Under the pieces are notes generated by a model that was not told the origin of the DNA, searched no databases, and saw only the letters and a program-made list of their open reading frames with translations. From the NCBI GenBank assembly GCA_023398815.1, contig JAEWRW010000037.1:1-64000 (forward strand): a DNA stretch of 64,000 nt, given 5' to 3'. Every line of letters starts with the position of its first letter. Positions within the stretch are counted from its first letter, which is position 1. The translations under genes and the position numbers were made by a program. The DNA comes from Bacillota bacterium (GTDB taxonomy: Bacteria; Bacillota; Clostridia; Christensenellales; UMGS416). This document shows, piece after piece, positions 17,209 to 26,426 of the stretch.

Positions 17209-17781
17209 TCATGCTTTCAACAGGCCGTTGAGCACGCCCATTGCCTTGTCGTATTCGTTGGGGTATGCCCCGAAGGAACCGTCACTCAACAGGAAAAAGC
17301 CCATTTTCTTGTAGATGCCGATGGCGCGGTAGCTCCAGGTCTGGGTGTGCAGGTAGACGGGGTTGTCGCCCTCCAGGCAGACCATGCGCTTCATGGCCTT
17401 GCTGACCATGGCCTTGCCCAGCCCCTGCCCGTGGTATTCGGGCCGCACGGCCACCCACTCCAGCGAGGGGTTGCGCTGCGAGAAGGAATTGCGCCACCAG
17501 CAGGTGGCCGTGCCCACGGCTCGGCCATCGGTGGTGCGGATGAACTGGATGCGACGCTCCAACTGCTCCCGGTAGGGGAGGTAATCCTCGCGGAAGCGCT
17601 CCAGCGCGTCCTCCACGGTGTCAAACTCCCCGACGGAGACCAGAATGTCCGCCCAGTCCTGCTCGTCGCCCTCGGCGAAGTCGGCGAAGACCAAGCCCAC
17701 GGGCAGGTCAACACGGGGAATGGGCGTGCCGGTGGTCCGCTTCATGATGATGTGGTAGTAGGGCAGGCTTTTATCCAACAT
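17209..17781 (-). CDS. GNAT family N-acetyltransferase
   Basis: A 190-residue acetyltransferase with the acetyl-CoA loop PEYHGQGLGKAMV near residue 122 and the C-terminal YKKMGF motif. The substrate is unknown. The ATG at 17781 follows TAGGAGTG; the longer frame upstream is shadow sequence. Confidence 0.85.
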   Translation of the reverse strand: MLDKSLPYYHIIMKRTTGTPIPRVDLPVGLVFADFAEGDEQDWADILVSVGEFDTVEDALERFREDYLPYREQLERRIQFIRTTDGRAVGTATCWWRNSFSQRNPSLEWVAVRPEYHGQGLGKAMVSKAMKRMVCLEGDNPVYLHTQTWSYRAIGIYKKMGFFLLSDGSFGAYPNEYDKAMGVLNGLLKA

Positions 17782-18077
17782 AACGGCTATCACTCCTATG
17801 CAAGCCGCAGGCCCGCTGGAGCCGGCGGCGGAATTCATGCGGGATGCGGGCAACCTTTGGGTCAACGCGTCTACCGCATGAGAATATTTCAATTTTTCTA
17901 TATTATAGCAACGGCTTTTTCCATCCGGCAATGGCTAATTTGCCCAGTTTTCGGTTCGTCTATACATTGGAACGTTCCGAGTTTGTTTTGCGAACCAAAC
18001 AGTCGTTTTGTACCTCGTAAGCCTCGTAAGCGGTGTGTGCAAGGGCAGCGGGGGTCGTTTGCAGGCTGGTGGAGGAC

Positions 18078-18112
18078 AGAAAAAGCGCCTGCCGGGTGGC
18101 AGGCGCTGTTAC
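18078..18112 (-). terminator. Intrinsic terminator (minus strand)
   Basis: On the minus strand GCGCCTGCC / GGCAGGCGC is followed by TTTTTC, just after the stop of the zinc-ribbon membrane gene. Confidence 0.8.
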
Positions 18113-18125
18113 GCGGCGTTTGGCT

Positions 18126-18518
18126 TCAGGTTTTACTCGAGGTTTTGGTGCCGCACTTGGGGCAGGTGATCAGCAGCTTCCCTTTGCCGCGGGGCACCCG
18201 CAGGCTCTGCTTGCACTGGGGGCACCGCAGGTATTTGTAGTGCCGGTGGTTGCGGAACGTCGTGCGCCCCCGCAGGAACCACTGGTATACGGGGCTGATG
18301 GCTTTCATAAAACGGTAGTTTTCCATCTGTCGGCGGCTGACATCGCGGGAGAAGGCACGCAGAAAGGCTAGCGCCAGCGGCAAAAGACTGACGTAGAGCA
18401 GGATCCCCAACACTGGAATCTGCGAGAGCAGCAGCAGAACCATGGAGACCACCAGCAACGCGAAGGAAAGCTGGTCGTAGCCATGGCGTCCCTGCATGAA
18501 GTTTTGAAACCGATTCAT
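18126..18518 (-). CDS. Small membrane protein with C-terminal zinc ribbon
   Basis: A 130-residue protein. Two adjacent membrane segments span about residues 18-55 (a Leu-rich hairpin), a basic cytosolic stretch follows, and the end has a zinc ribbon with CPQC near 100 and CPKC near 119. Function unknown; similar proteins are common in Clostridia. The ATG follows AAGGAGTG. It lies 48 bases downstream of the P-type ATPase stop and may share its transcript. Confidence 0.75.
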   Translation of the reverse strand: MNRFQNFMQGRHGYDQLSFALLVVSMVLLLLSQIPVLGILLYVSLLPLALAFLRAFSRDVSRRQMENYRFMKAISPVYQWFLRGRTTFRNHRHYKYLRCPQCKQSLRVPRGKGKLLITCPKCGTKTSSKT

Positions 18519-18565
18519 CGAAACACTCCTTCCAACACAAAAGGGGGAGTCGCTCCCCAACGGAC

Positions 18566-21208
18566 TTAGTCGTTCTTCCCCTTGGCGCGGGCACGGGTGA
18601 TGGCCTTGGCGACTTCCAGCACCGGCAGCGGCACCAGAACGAGCAGTAACGCCCACAGATAATAGAGCGCCGGCAGCTGCGCTAGGCCGAACGCCAGCGA
18701 CACCGGCGGCACGAAGGTCACCAGCAGCACCACGATGGTCGAAACGGCTGCCGCCTGGCAGAGCTTTCGGTTGGTGAACCAGCCAATGGTGAAGAGAGAA
18801 CGCTCGGAGCGCATGTTGAACGAATGCACCACCTGGGTGAGGGCCAGCACCAGGAACGCCATGGTGCGCCCGGCGGTCACCGCTGTGTCACCGGCGGGCG
18901 CGCCGCCCTGGCCCAGCCACCCCACCAGGAAGCCAGTGAGTGTGAGCACGGCAAACATCAAACCCTGCAGAATCACCCGCAGGCCCAGGCCGCCGGCAAA
19001 GATGCCCTCGCCCTTGGGCTTGGGCCGCCGGTGCATCACGTCGGTCTCCACCGCCTCCATCCCCAGCGCGATGGCCGGCAGGCTATCGGTGACGAGGTTG
19101 ATGAGCAGCAGCTGCATGGAGAGCAGCGGCGACTGCCGCCACACCAGCATGGCAAAGAACACCGTCAGCACCTCGCCGATGTTGGTGCCCAGCAGGAACC
19201 CCACAACCTTGCGGATGTTGTCGTAGATGCCACGGCCCTCGCGCACCGCCTCCACAATGGTGGCGAAGTTGTCGTCGGTCAGCGTCATGTCAGCCGCGCC
19301 CTTGGCTACGTCGGTGCCGGTGATGCCCATGGCGCAACCGATGTCGGCGGCTTTCAGCGCCGGCGCGTCGTTGACACCGTCGCCGGTCATGGCCACGACC
19401 TCGCCCTTGGCCTGCCAGGCCCGCACGATGCGAATCTTGTCAGCAGGGGAGACCCGGGCATAGACCGAGATGGAACCCACGCGTTCGCCCAGCTCGGCCT
19501 CGTCCATCTCCTGCAGTTGGGCGCCGGTCACTGCATTGTCACCCTCCCGCAGGATGCCCAAGTCGCGTGCGATGGCCGAGGCGGTCAGCACGTGGTCGCC
19601 GGTGATCATGACCGGGCGGATGCCGGCCTGCCGGCAGAGGGCCACGGCGTCGCGGGCCTCGGGTCGGGGCGGGTCGATCATGCCGACCAACCCCAGGAAG
19701 GTGAGGCCCTGCTCCAGCTCGTCGCTGGTGGGCTGGGTGGGCACGTCGTCCAGCACGCGGCTGGCAACCGCCAGCACCCGCAGGGCCTGCCCGCCCCATT
19801 CCTCGGCTACCTGGCGGCCGCGCTCCACATCGCCGGCCACGCAGCGGCGGCTCAGCACGTCCACCGCGCCCTTGGTGATGGCCACGAGCTTCCCGTCCAT
19901 CCGGTGCACCGTCGTCATCAGCTTCCGGTCGGAGTCAAAGGGCAGCTCGGCCAGGCGGGGGTAGTCCCGCTCCAGGTCGTCCTTTGCCATGCCAGCCCGG
20001 TGGGCGGCCAGCACGATGGCCGTCTCGGTCGGGTCACCGATGTGTTTTTCCTTGCCACCCTCAAAGACCACCCGCCCATCGCAGCACAGTGACGCCGCCC
20101 GCAGCAACGCGAGGAAGCTCTCGCCGTTGGCCTGCTCGGGGGTCGCCGACGCATCGTTGGCGGCGTCGTAGAGGTTGGTGAGCGTCATGCGGTTTTGGGT
20201 GAGCGTGCCCGTCTTGTCGGAGCAGACGACCGAGGCGCTGCCCAGCGTCTCCACCGCAGGCAGCCGCCGGATGATGGCGTTGCGCCGCACCATCCGCTGC
20301 ACGCCGATGGCCAGCACGATCGTTACAATGGCGGGCAGCCCCTCGGGGATGGCGGATACCGCCAGCGACACCGAGGTCATGAAGATCTCCATCACGGGGA
20401 TGCCGTCAAGGAGGCCGATGACGAAGATGACCGCGCAAGCCGCCAGCGCCACGATGCCCAGAATCTTGCCCAGGGAGGCCAGCTTCTGCTGCAGCGGGGT
20501 CTGCCCTTCGTCGGCCGATTCCAACAGGTCGGCGATCTTGCCCATCTCGGTGTTCATGCCGGTGCCGGTCACCACGGCCCGCCCCCGGCCATAGGACACC
20601 CCGCAGCCGGAGTAGACCATGTTACGCCGGTCGCCCAGCGGGGCACCGGCGGCGATGGGGGCGGTGGCGTCCTTCTCGGCGGGCAGCGACTCGCCGGTCA
20701 AAGCCGACTCCTCACACTGCAGGCTGGCCGAGACGAGCAGCCGCCCATCGGCCGGCACGAAGTCGCCGGCGTCCAGCAGCACCACGTCGCCGGGCACCAG
20801 CTTGGTCGCCTCAATCACCGTGGTCTGCCCATCGCGCAGCACGCGGGCCTGGGGGGCGGATAGGGTCTTGAGCGCCTCCAGCGCCCGCTCGGCGCGGCTC
20901 TCTTGCATCACGCCGAGGATGGCGTTGAGCACCACGATGACAAGGATCAGGATGGGTTCAAAAAAACCCTCATGCTCGGTGAGGGAGACGACGAAGGACA
21001 CGACGGAGGCCGCGATGAGGATGAGGATCATCGTGTCCTTAAACTGGGCAAGGAAACGCTGCACCACCGTCTGCTTTTTCTTTTCCTGCAGGCGGTTTTC
21101 GCCATGCTGAGTCAGGCGCCTGTCGGCCTCCTCGCTGGTGAGGCCTCGGTCAGGGTCAGCATTCAGGGCCTGGAGTACGGTGGTCAAATCATCGGAGAAT
21201 GGGTTCAA
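18566..21208 (-). CDS. Cation-transporting P-type ATPase (calcium-type, PacL/SERCA group)
   Basis: An 880-residue ion pump. An N-terminal cation-ATPase domain (LTSEEADRRLTQHGEN) comes first, TGES marks the actuator domain, PEGLPA the fourth membrane helix, DKTGTLTQN the phosphorylation site and TGDGVNDAPAL the hinge. The last 200 residues form six membrane helices. Length and the PEGLP motif fit type IIA Ca(2+) pumps; Mn(2+) transport is possible given mntP next to it. TTG at 21208 follows GGGAGG at 6 nt and gives the family N-terminus. Confidence 0.92.
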   Translation of the reverse strand: MNPFSDDLTTVLQALNADPDRGLTSEEADRRLTQHGENRLQEKKKQTVVQRFLAQFKDTMILILIAASVVSFVVSLTEHEGFFEPILILVIVVLNAILGVMQESRAERALEALKTLSAPQARVLRDGQTTVIEATKLVPGDVVLLDAGDFVPADGRLLVSASLQCEESALTGESLPAEKDATAPIAAGAPLGDRRNMVYSGCGVSYGRGRAVVTGTGMNTEMGKIADLLESADEGQTPLQQKLASLGKILGIVALAACAVIFVIGLLDGIPVMEIFMTSVSLAVSAIPEGLPAIVTIVLAIGVQRMVRRNAIIRRLPAVETLGSASVVCSDKTGTLTQNRMTLTNLYDAANDASATPEQANGESFLALLRAASLCCDGRVVFEGGKEKHIGDPTETAIVLAAHRAGMAKDDLERDYPRLAELPFDSDRKLMTTVHRMDGKLVAITKGAVDVLSRRCVAGDVERGRQVAEEWGGQALRVLAVASRVLDDVPTQPTSDELEQGLTFLGLVGMIDPPRPEARDAVALCRQAGIRPVMITGDHVLTASAIARDLGILREGDNAVTGAQLQEMDEAELGERVGSISVYARVSPADKIRIVRAWQAKGEVVAMTGDGVNDAPALKAADIGCAMGITGTDVAKGAADMTLTDDNFATIVEAVREGRGIYDNIRKVVGFLLGTNIGEVLTVFFAMLVWRQSPLLSMQLLLINLVTDSLPAIALGMEAVETDVMHRRPKPKGEGIFAGGLGLRVILQGLMFAVLTLTGFLVGWLGQGGAPAGDTAVTAGRTMAFLVLALTQVVHSFNMRSERSLFTIGWFTNRKLCQAAAVSTIVVLLVTFVPPVSLAFGLAQLPALYYLWALLLVLVPLPVLEVAKAITRARAKGKND

Positions 21209-21254
21209 TGGAATCCTCCCTTCCAAATATGCGGATGGTCTGCCGGTGGGTTCC

Positions 21255-21821
21255 TCAACCGCCCATGAGGTGTTCGACGAGAATCTTGACGCCAATGAGC
21301 ACCAGTACCGCGCCGCCGGCGATCTCCGCCGGTTTGCGGTACCGCACGCCGAAGCGATTGCCGACCGCCACACCGATGAAGCTCAACACGAAGGTTGTAA
21401 CGCCGATGGTGACGACCGAGGAAGCGATGGGTGCCTCCAAAAAGGCCAGGGAAACGCCGATGGCCAGCGCGTCAATGCTGGTGGCCACGGCCAACCCCAG
21501 CAGCTCTTTCAGGTTCAGGCTGTCGTTGCAGGTGGCGCAGTCGTTGCCGCCGTCAAAGGCTTCCCACAGCATCTTGCCACCGATGATGGCCAGCAACACG
21601 AAAGCGATCCAGTGGTCAAAGGTCTTGATGTACTGGGCAAATTGGTTGCCCAGAAACCAGCCGATTAGTGGCATCACTGCCTGGAAAACGCCAAAGAAGA
21701 GCGCGATGATGGCCGCGTGCCGCAGGTTGAGGCGCCGCATGCCCAACCCCTTGCACAGTGCCGCGGCGAAGGCGTCCATGGAAAGTCCGATTGCGATCAA
21801 CAACAGTTGTGCGAAGTTCAT
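21255..21821 (-). CDS. mntP: Manganese efflux pump MntP
   Basis: A 188-residue six-helix membrane protein exporting Mn(2+). The paired acidic motifs, GLSMDAFAAAL in helix 1 and ATSIDALAIGV in helix 4, are the family hallmark. The ATG at 21821 follows AAAGGATG. It lies 46 bases upstream of the P-type ATPase start, so the two probably form a cation-export operon. I could not confirm a yybP-ykoY riboswitch upstream. Confidence 0.92.
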   Translation of the reverse strand: MNFAQLLLIAIGLSMDAFAAALCKGLGMRRLNLRHAAIIALFFGVFQAVMPLIGWFLGNQFAQYIKTFDHWIAFVLLAIIGGKMLWEAFDGGNDCATCNDSLNLKELLGLAVATSIDALAIGVSLAFLEAPIASSVVTIGVTTFVLSFIGVAVGNRFGVRYRKPAEIAGGAVLVLIGVKILVEHLMGG

Positions 21822-22179
21822 ACCGACATCCTTTGCATAGGTAGTAATAACACTTGGGGAGCGATGCAAGCCGCCGCGCTCCTCCGTCGTCCCCATATTT
21901 TGGTGGACGCAACTCCCTTAGTTTACCCGACCTTGTAGAAAAAGTCCATTGCCCGGGCATTTGGGCGGGCACAGACGGTTGTGCAGGCGCGCAGCAGCAG
22001 GTGGGGTGCGATGCCACCCTCCTTGGCACCCGTGTCAATCGCTGTGGCGTGGGGTTCTCAACCCCTTCTATCTGCAGGGAATTGCTTTCCAAATTGCAGG
22101 AAGCCCGGCGCATGTCCTTCCGTTCCGCTGACATTTCGCCGTTTTTTGATGTTTCGACTTGTTGTTCTTTCAAAACTTC

Positions 22180-22208
22180 TTGACAGTGAAATAAGCGTAT
22201 GATATTTT
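22180..22208 (+). promoter_or_regulatory. Promoter of the liv operon
   Basis: TTGACA at 22180-22185 and TATTTT at 22203-22208 with a 17-nt spacer. The rest of the 468-nt gap between mntP and livJ (21822-22289) shows no gene. Confidence 0.6.
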
Positions 22209-22221
22209 CTTCGTATCGATT

Positions 22222-22265
22222 GGTGAAGCAACGGCGGTTCACTCGTAGAATTGTCTTGCTTCACC
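22222..22265 (+). promoter_or_regulatory. 10-bp inverted repeat in the livJ 5' leader
   Basis: GGTGAAGCAA (22222-22231) and TTGCTTCACC (22256-22265) form a perfect 10-bp stem with a 24-nt loop, ending 24 nt before the livJ ATG. It may be a repressor site or an RNA stem controlling the operon. No T-run follows, so it is not a terminator. Confidence 0.5.
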
Positions 22266-22289
22266 ATAATTGTATAAGGAGTGAGGAGT

Positions 22290-23513
22290 ATGAAGAAGAC
22301 CAAGTTTCTCTCTGCGGTCGTCGCGTTGACGCTTCTAGTCGGCGCGATCCTGACCGGCTGCCAGACGACCGCCCCGGCCGCCAGTGACGCGGCCGCCACT
22401 GCCGCGGCAGAGACTGTCAGCGCCGCCGCTAGTGCCGCCGCCGGTGCATCCGGCACCATCAAGATCGGCGCCATCATGCCCATGACCGGCGATGTGTCGG
22501 TGTACGGCACCTCGACCTCCAACGCCATCAAGCTCGCCATCGACGAGGTTAACGCCGCCGGCGGCGTCAACGGCCAGCAGCTGGAGCTGGTGCTGGAAGA
22601 CGACCAGAACACCCCTGACGTCTCCATCAACTGCTTCAACAAGCTCGTCTCCCAAGACAAGGTGGATGTCATCATCGGCTCCGTTGCCTCCAAGTGCACG
22701 CTGGCCATCGCGCCGCTGGCCCAGCAGGCCGGCATTCCGCTCATCACCACCGCCTCCACCAACGCGGACGTGACCAAGGCCGGCGACTTCATCTACCGCA
22801 CCTGCTTCATCGATCCCTTCCAGGGCACGGTTTGCGCCAAGTTCGCCCTGGAGAACCTGAAGCTGACGACCGCGGCCATCATCTACGACAACGGCAACGA
22901 TTACTCCAAGGGTCTGGCCACCAACTTCAAGGCGGCTTTCACCGCTGGCGGCGGCACCGTCACCAACGAAGAAGCCTACTCCCTGGCCGACCAGGACTTC
23001 TCGGCCATCATCGCCAAGGTGAAGGAGAAGAACCCGCAGATCCTGTTTGTCCCCGACTACTATGGCAAGAACGCTCTGATCGCCAAGCAAGTGCGCGCCG
23101 CGGGTCTGACTGACATCGTGCTGCTGGGCGGCGACGGCTGGGATGGCATCGTGGACAACGGCGACGTTGCCTCGGCCGGTGCCTACTACTCCAACCACTA
23201 CGACTCCGGCTCCGACGACGCGGACGTGAAGTCCTTCGTTGACAAGTACAAGGCCAAGTACAACGAGACCCCGAACGCCCTGGCCGCCCTTGGTTATGAC
23301 GCGCTCAACATCGTGGCCCAGGCCATCAAGGCCGCCGGTTCCACCGACAAGGCCGCCGTGCGGGACGCCATCGCCAAGACCGACGCCAAGTTCGTGACCG
23401 GCAACATCAAGTACGACGAGAATCGTAACCCTGTCAAATCCGCCGTCATCGTGTCGGTGTACAACGACAACGGCAAGCTGGCACAGAAGTACTACGCCAC
23501 GGTCGATCCGTGA
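22290..23513 (+). CDS. livJ: Branched-chain amino-acid ABC transporter, substrate-binding lipoprotein
   Basis: A 407-residue lipoprotein. The signal peptide ends with LTGC (lipid on C24), an Ala/Ser-rich linker runs to about residue 55, and a Peripla_BP_6 domain follows (IKIGAIMPMTGDVSVYG, DDQNTPD, LGYDALNIVAQAI). It would catch the ligand outside the membrane for LivHM. Ligand could be a branched-chain or other amino acid. The ATG at 22290 follows GTGAGGAGT. First gene of a five-gene operon. Confidence 0.9.
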   Translation: MKKTKFLSAVVALTLLVGAILTGCQTTAPAASDAAATAAAETVSAAASAAAGASGTIKIGAIMPMTGDVSVYGTSTSNAIKLAIDEVNAAGGVNGQQLELVLEDDQNTPDVSINCFNKLVSQDKVDVIIGSVASKCTLAIAPLAQQAGIPLITTASTNADVTKAGDFIYRTCFIDPFQGTVCAKFALENLKLTTAAIIYDNGNDYSKGLATNFKAAFTAGGGTVTNEEAYSLADQDFSAIIAKVKEKNPQILFVPDYYGKNALIAKQVRAAGLTDIVLLGGDGWDGIVDNGDVASAGAYYSNHYDSGSDDADVKSFVDKYKAKYNETPNALAALGYDALNIVAQAIKAAGSTDKAAVRDAIAKTDAKFVTGNIKYDENRNPVKSAVIVSVYNDNGKLAQKYYATVDP

Positions 23514-23605
23514 TCGAGAGAGCTCTTTGACGAACTAAACAGGTGTGGAAGCGCGGAACGACGGGTTTCGCGCTTCCACTATTCGATGCGTGATGGGGTG
23601 AGGGA

Positions 23606-24529
23606 ATGGAGACATTCAAGCAATTCCTGGTGATCGGCATCACCAACGGCAGCATCTATGCCCTGATAGCCCTGGGGTATACGATGGTGTACGGCATTGT
23701 GAAGCTGATCAATTTCGCCCATGCGGACATCCTGATGCTGGGCGCATACTTCGGCTTTTTCATCCTGATGGATTTTGGCGTCAACCCCATGAGCGCGCTG
23801 TTGGCGTTCGTGGTGGGCATGGCGGGTTGCGCCATCATCGGCGTGGTGATGGAGAAAACCTGCTACAAGCCGCTGCGCAACGCGCCGCGCCTCAACGCGC
23901 TGATCACGGCCATCGGCGTGTCGGTGTTCATTGAGAACGGCAGCAAGTCGCTGCCTTTCATCGGCCCCAACTATCGGCAATACCCCCAGCTGGACGACAG
24001 CACCCTGGCCCCGCTCAAGGCGGTGTCCGATTGGCTGCTGGCGCACACGGGGTTTCACGTTACGCCCATTCAGCTGCTGGTCATCCTGTTCTCGGTGCTG
24101 TTGATGCTGCTGCTCAATTACATCGTCAACTACACCCGCACCGGCAAGGCCATGCGCGCCGTGTCTTTTGACATGGGGGCGGCCAGCCTCATGGGCATCC
24201 CGGTGGATCGCATCATCAGCGTCACCTTTGCCCTGGGCGCGGCGCTGGCTGCGGCGGCAGGTATTCTCTATAGCCTGTATCTGCCCAGCATTCAGCCCTA
24301 CATGGGCATCTACCCGGGCCTCAAGTGCTTCATCGCCGCGGTGCTGGGCGGCATCGGCAGCATCCCCGGCGCGGTGCTGGGCAGCCTCGTCATCGGCATG
24401 GTGGAGGCGTTCACCAAAGGGTACGTCAGCACGACCTGGGCCGATGGCATCGTGTTCGGCATCCTCATCCTGGTGCTCTTTGTCCGCCCCAGTGGCATCA
24501 TGGGCAAAGCAGTCCGCGAGAAGGTGTAG
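23606..24529 (+). CDS. livH: Branched-chain amino-acid ABC transporter permease LivH
   Basis: A 307-residue permease with about eight membrane helices. NGSIYALIALGYTMVYGI and INFAHADILMLGAY at the N-terminus are the LivH hallmarks, and the MRAVSFDMGAASLMGIPVD loop contacts the ATPases. A 92-nt gap separates it from livJ; livM follows 9 nt later. Confidence 0.92.
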   Translation: METFKQFLVIGITNGSIYALIALGYTMVYGIVKLINFAHADILMLGAYFGFFILMDFGVNPMSALLAFVVGMAGCAIIGVVMEKTCYKPLRNAPRLNALITAIGVSVFIENGSKSLPFIGPNYRQYPQLDDSTLAPLKAVSDWLLAHTGFHVTPIQLLVILFSVLLMLLLNYIVNYTRTGKAMRAVSFDMGAASLMGIPVDRIISVTFALGAALAAAAGILYSLYLPSIQPYMGIYPGLKCFIAAVLGGIGSIPGAVLGSLVIGMVEAFTKGYVSTTWADGIVFGILILVLFVRPSGIMGKAVREKV

Positions 24530-24538
24530 GAGGAGAGC

Positions 24539-25624
24539 ATGATGAAGATTACAAAGAAGGATTTCCTCCGTCGCATCCTCGTGCAGGTCGTGTTCATCGT
24601 GGTGCTCTATGGGGTGGCGTCGCTGCTCATGGGCACTGGCGTCATCAACGACTACGTCGGCCAGATCATGATCACCTCCACGGTGTTCGCCATCATGGCC
24701 CTGGGCATCAACCTGGTGACGGGCATGACCGGTCAGCTCTTGCTGGGCCAGGCGGGCTTTATGGCCATTGGCGGCTACGCCGCGGCCATTCTGCTCAAAA
24801 ACGGCGTCCCCATGCTGCCGGCGCTGCTGGCGGCGGCGCTCATTGCGGCGCTGCTCGGGTTGCTGGTGGGCATTCCGCTCTTCCGTCTGCGGGGCGACTA
24901 CCTCGCTATTGTCACCCTGGCCCTGGGTGAGATCATCGTCGTCGTCCTCAACAACCTCGGGGACCTCACCGGCGGCGCGTCGGGCCTCATGGGCATCCGC
25001 GGCATCGTGACGATGGCCGTGCCCCACAGCAAGCTTATCACGTTCCTGTGGGTGTCGCTGTTCCTGGTGCTGTCGCTGCTGGCGGTGGTGCACCTGATGA
25101 CCTCCACCCATGGCCGCGCCATCCTCTCTGTGCGGGAGGATGAGATCGCCGCCGAGTCGATGGGCATCAACACCCACTACACCAAGGTGTTCGCCTACGC
25201 CATCTCGACCTTCCTGGCCGGCCTGGCCGGTGCGCTCTTCGCCACCGAGTCCGGCTACCTCAACCCCAGCCAGTTCAACTTCCTGTCCTCCGTCAACTAC
25301 CTGGTCATCGTGGTCTTCGGCGGCCTGGGGTCGATCACCGGCACGGTGCTCTCCGGCTATCTGTTGACGATGCTGCAGGAGACGGTGCTGCGCAACCTGC
25401 CCACCGTTCCCATCTTCGGCTTCCAGCTGGCACTGGCGGATTACCGCCTGGTCATCTACCCGTTGCTCCTCATCCTGATGATGATCTTCCGCCCCCAGGG
25501 CTTGCTGGGCACCCGGGAGCTGCCACTCCTCAAGATGTCCCACGGCTCCTGGTGGTCGCACACGCTGCAGCGCTGGGGCGACTGGTGGAAGGCACGGCTG
25601 AATGGGCCGAGAAAGGGGAATTAG
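24539..25624 (+). CDS. livM: Branched-chain amino-acid ABC transporter permease LivM
   Basis: A 361-residue permease, partner of LivH. GLLVGIPLFRLRGDYLAIVTLALGEI and the SVREDEIAAESMGIN cytosolic loop are family signatures. The C-terminal tail is longer than usual and basic. It follows GGAGGAGAGC and its stop lies 4 nt before the livG ATG. Confidence 0.92.
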   Translation: MMKITKKDFLRRILVQVVFIVVLYGVASLLMGTGVINDYVGQIMITSTVFAIMALGINLVTGMTGQLLLGQAGFMAIGGYAAAILLKNGVPMLPALLAAALIAALLGLLVGIPLFRLRGDYLAIVTLALGEIIVVVLNNLGDLTGGASGLMGIRGIVTMAVPHSKLITFLWVSLFLVLSLLAVVHLMTSTHGRAILSVREDEIAAESMGINTHYTKVFAYAISTFLAGLAGALFATESGYLNPSQFNFLSSVNYLVIVVFGGLGSITGTVLSGYLLTMLQETVLRNLPTVPIFGFQLALADYRLVIYPLLLILMMIFRPQGLLGTRELPLLKMSHGSWWSHTLQRWGDWWKARLNGPRKGN

Positions 25625-25628
25625 GGCC

Positions 25629-26426
25629 ATGCCAATCCTGACGAGCAAGGATCTTTCGATCCAATTTGGCGGCCTGAAGGCCGTCAGCAACTTCAACCTG
25701 ACGATGGAAAAGGGCGAGCTGGTCGGCCTCATCGGCCCCAACGGCGCGGGCAAGACCACGGTCTTCAACCTGCTGACCGGCGTGTATGCGCCGACCGCCG
25801 GTACCATTGAGTATGCGGACGCCGCCGGCAAGACCTGGGCGCTGGGCGGCATGAAGCCCTGGCGCATCGCGCGGCTGGGCATGACGCGTACCTTCCAGAA
25901 CATCCGGCTCTTCAAGCAGCTCACGGTCATCGACAACGTGCGCATCGCCATGCACCCCACGGCGAACTACTCGCCCTTCTCGGCGCTGCTGCGCCTGCCG
26001 TCCTACTGGCGGGAGGAAGCGCGCATGGAGGAGGAGGCCATCGCCCTGCTCAAGATCTTCGGCCTGGAGGACAAGCGGGACGAACTGGCCTCCAGCCTGC
26101 CCTATGGCGAGCAGCGCAAGCTGGAGATCGTGCGGGCCATGGCCGCCAAGCCCCAGATTCTGCTGCTGGATGAGCCGGCCGCCGGCATGAACCCCCAGGA
26201 GACCCAGGATCTGACCAAACTCATCCGGTCCATCCGCGATGGGTTCGGGCTGACGATTCTGCTCATCGAGCACGACATGAGCTTGGTCATGAACATCTGC
26301 GAGCGCATTCTGGTGCTCGACTATGGCGAACTCATCGCCCAGGGCGTGCCAGAGGAGATTCGCACCAATCCCAAGGTCATCAAGGCCTATCTGGGCGAGG
26401 AGGTGAGCGTTGATGCTGCTCATTAA
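25629..26426 (+). CDS. livG: Branched-chain amino-acid ABC transporter ATPase LivG
   Basis: A 265-residue ATPase. Walker A is GPNGAGKTT near residue 38, the signature helix is LPYGEQRKLEIVRAM and Walker B is ILLLDEPAAGMN. The C-terminal VPEEIRTNPKVIKAYLGEE is typical of LivG. The ATG at 25629 is preferred over an upstream frame. The end overlaps livF by 14 nt. Confidence 0.93.
   Translation: MPILTSKDLSIQFGGLKAVSNFNLTMEKGELVGLIGPNGAGKTTVFNLLTGVYAPTAGTIEYADAAGKTWALGGMKPWRIARLGMTRTFQNIRLFKQLTVIDNVRIAMHPTANYSPFSALLRLPSYWREEARMEEEAIALLKIFGLEDKRDELASSLPYGEQRKLEIVRAMAAKPQILLLDEPAAGMNPQETQDLTKLIRSIRDGFGLTILLIEHDMSLVMNICERILVLDYGELIAQGVPEEIRTNPKVIKAYLGEEVSVDAAH

Noticed and set aside
18824..20092. 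Long open frame opposite the P-type ATPase
   Set aside because: Antisense shadow of a GC-rich gene; His/Gln/Gly-rich translation without domains.
21822..21960. yybP-ykoY manganese riboswitch upstream of mntP
   Set aside because: A GGGAG stretch is present, but I could not find the conserved core or the paired ends.
23579..25960. 793-codon open frame opposite the liv permease genes
   Set aside because: Antisense shadow of three well-supported genes.
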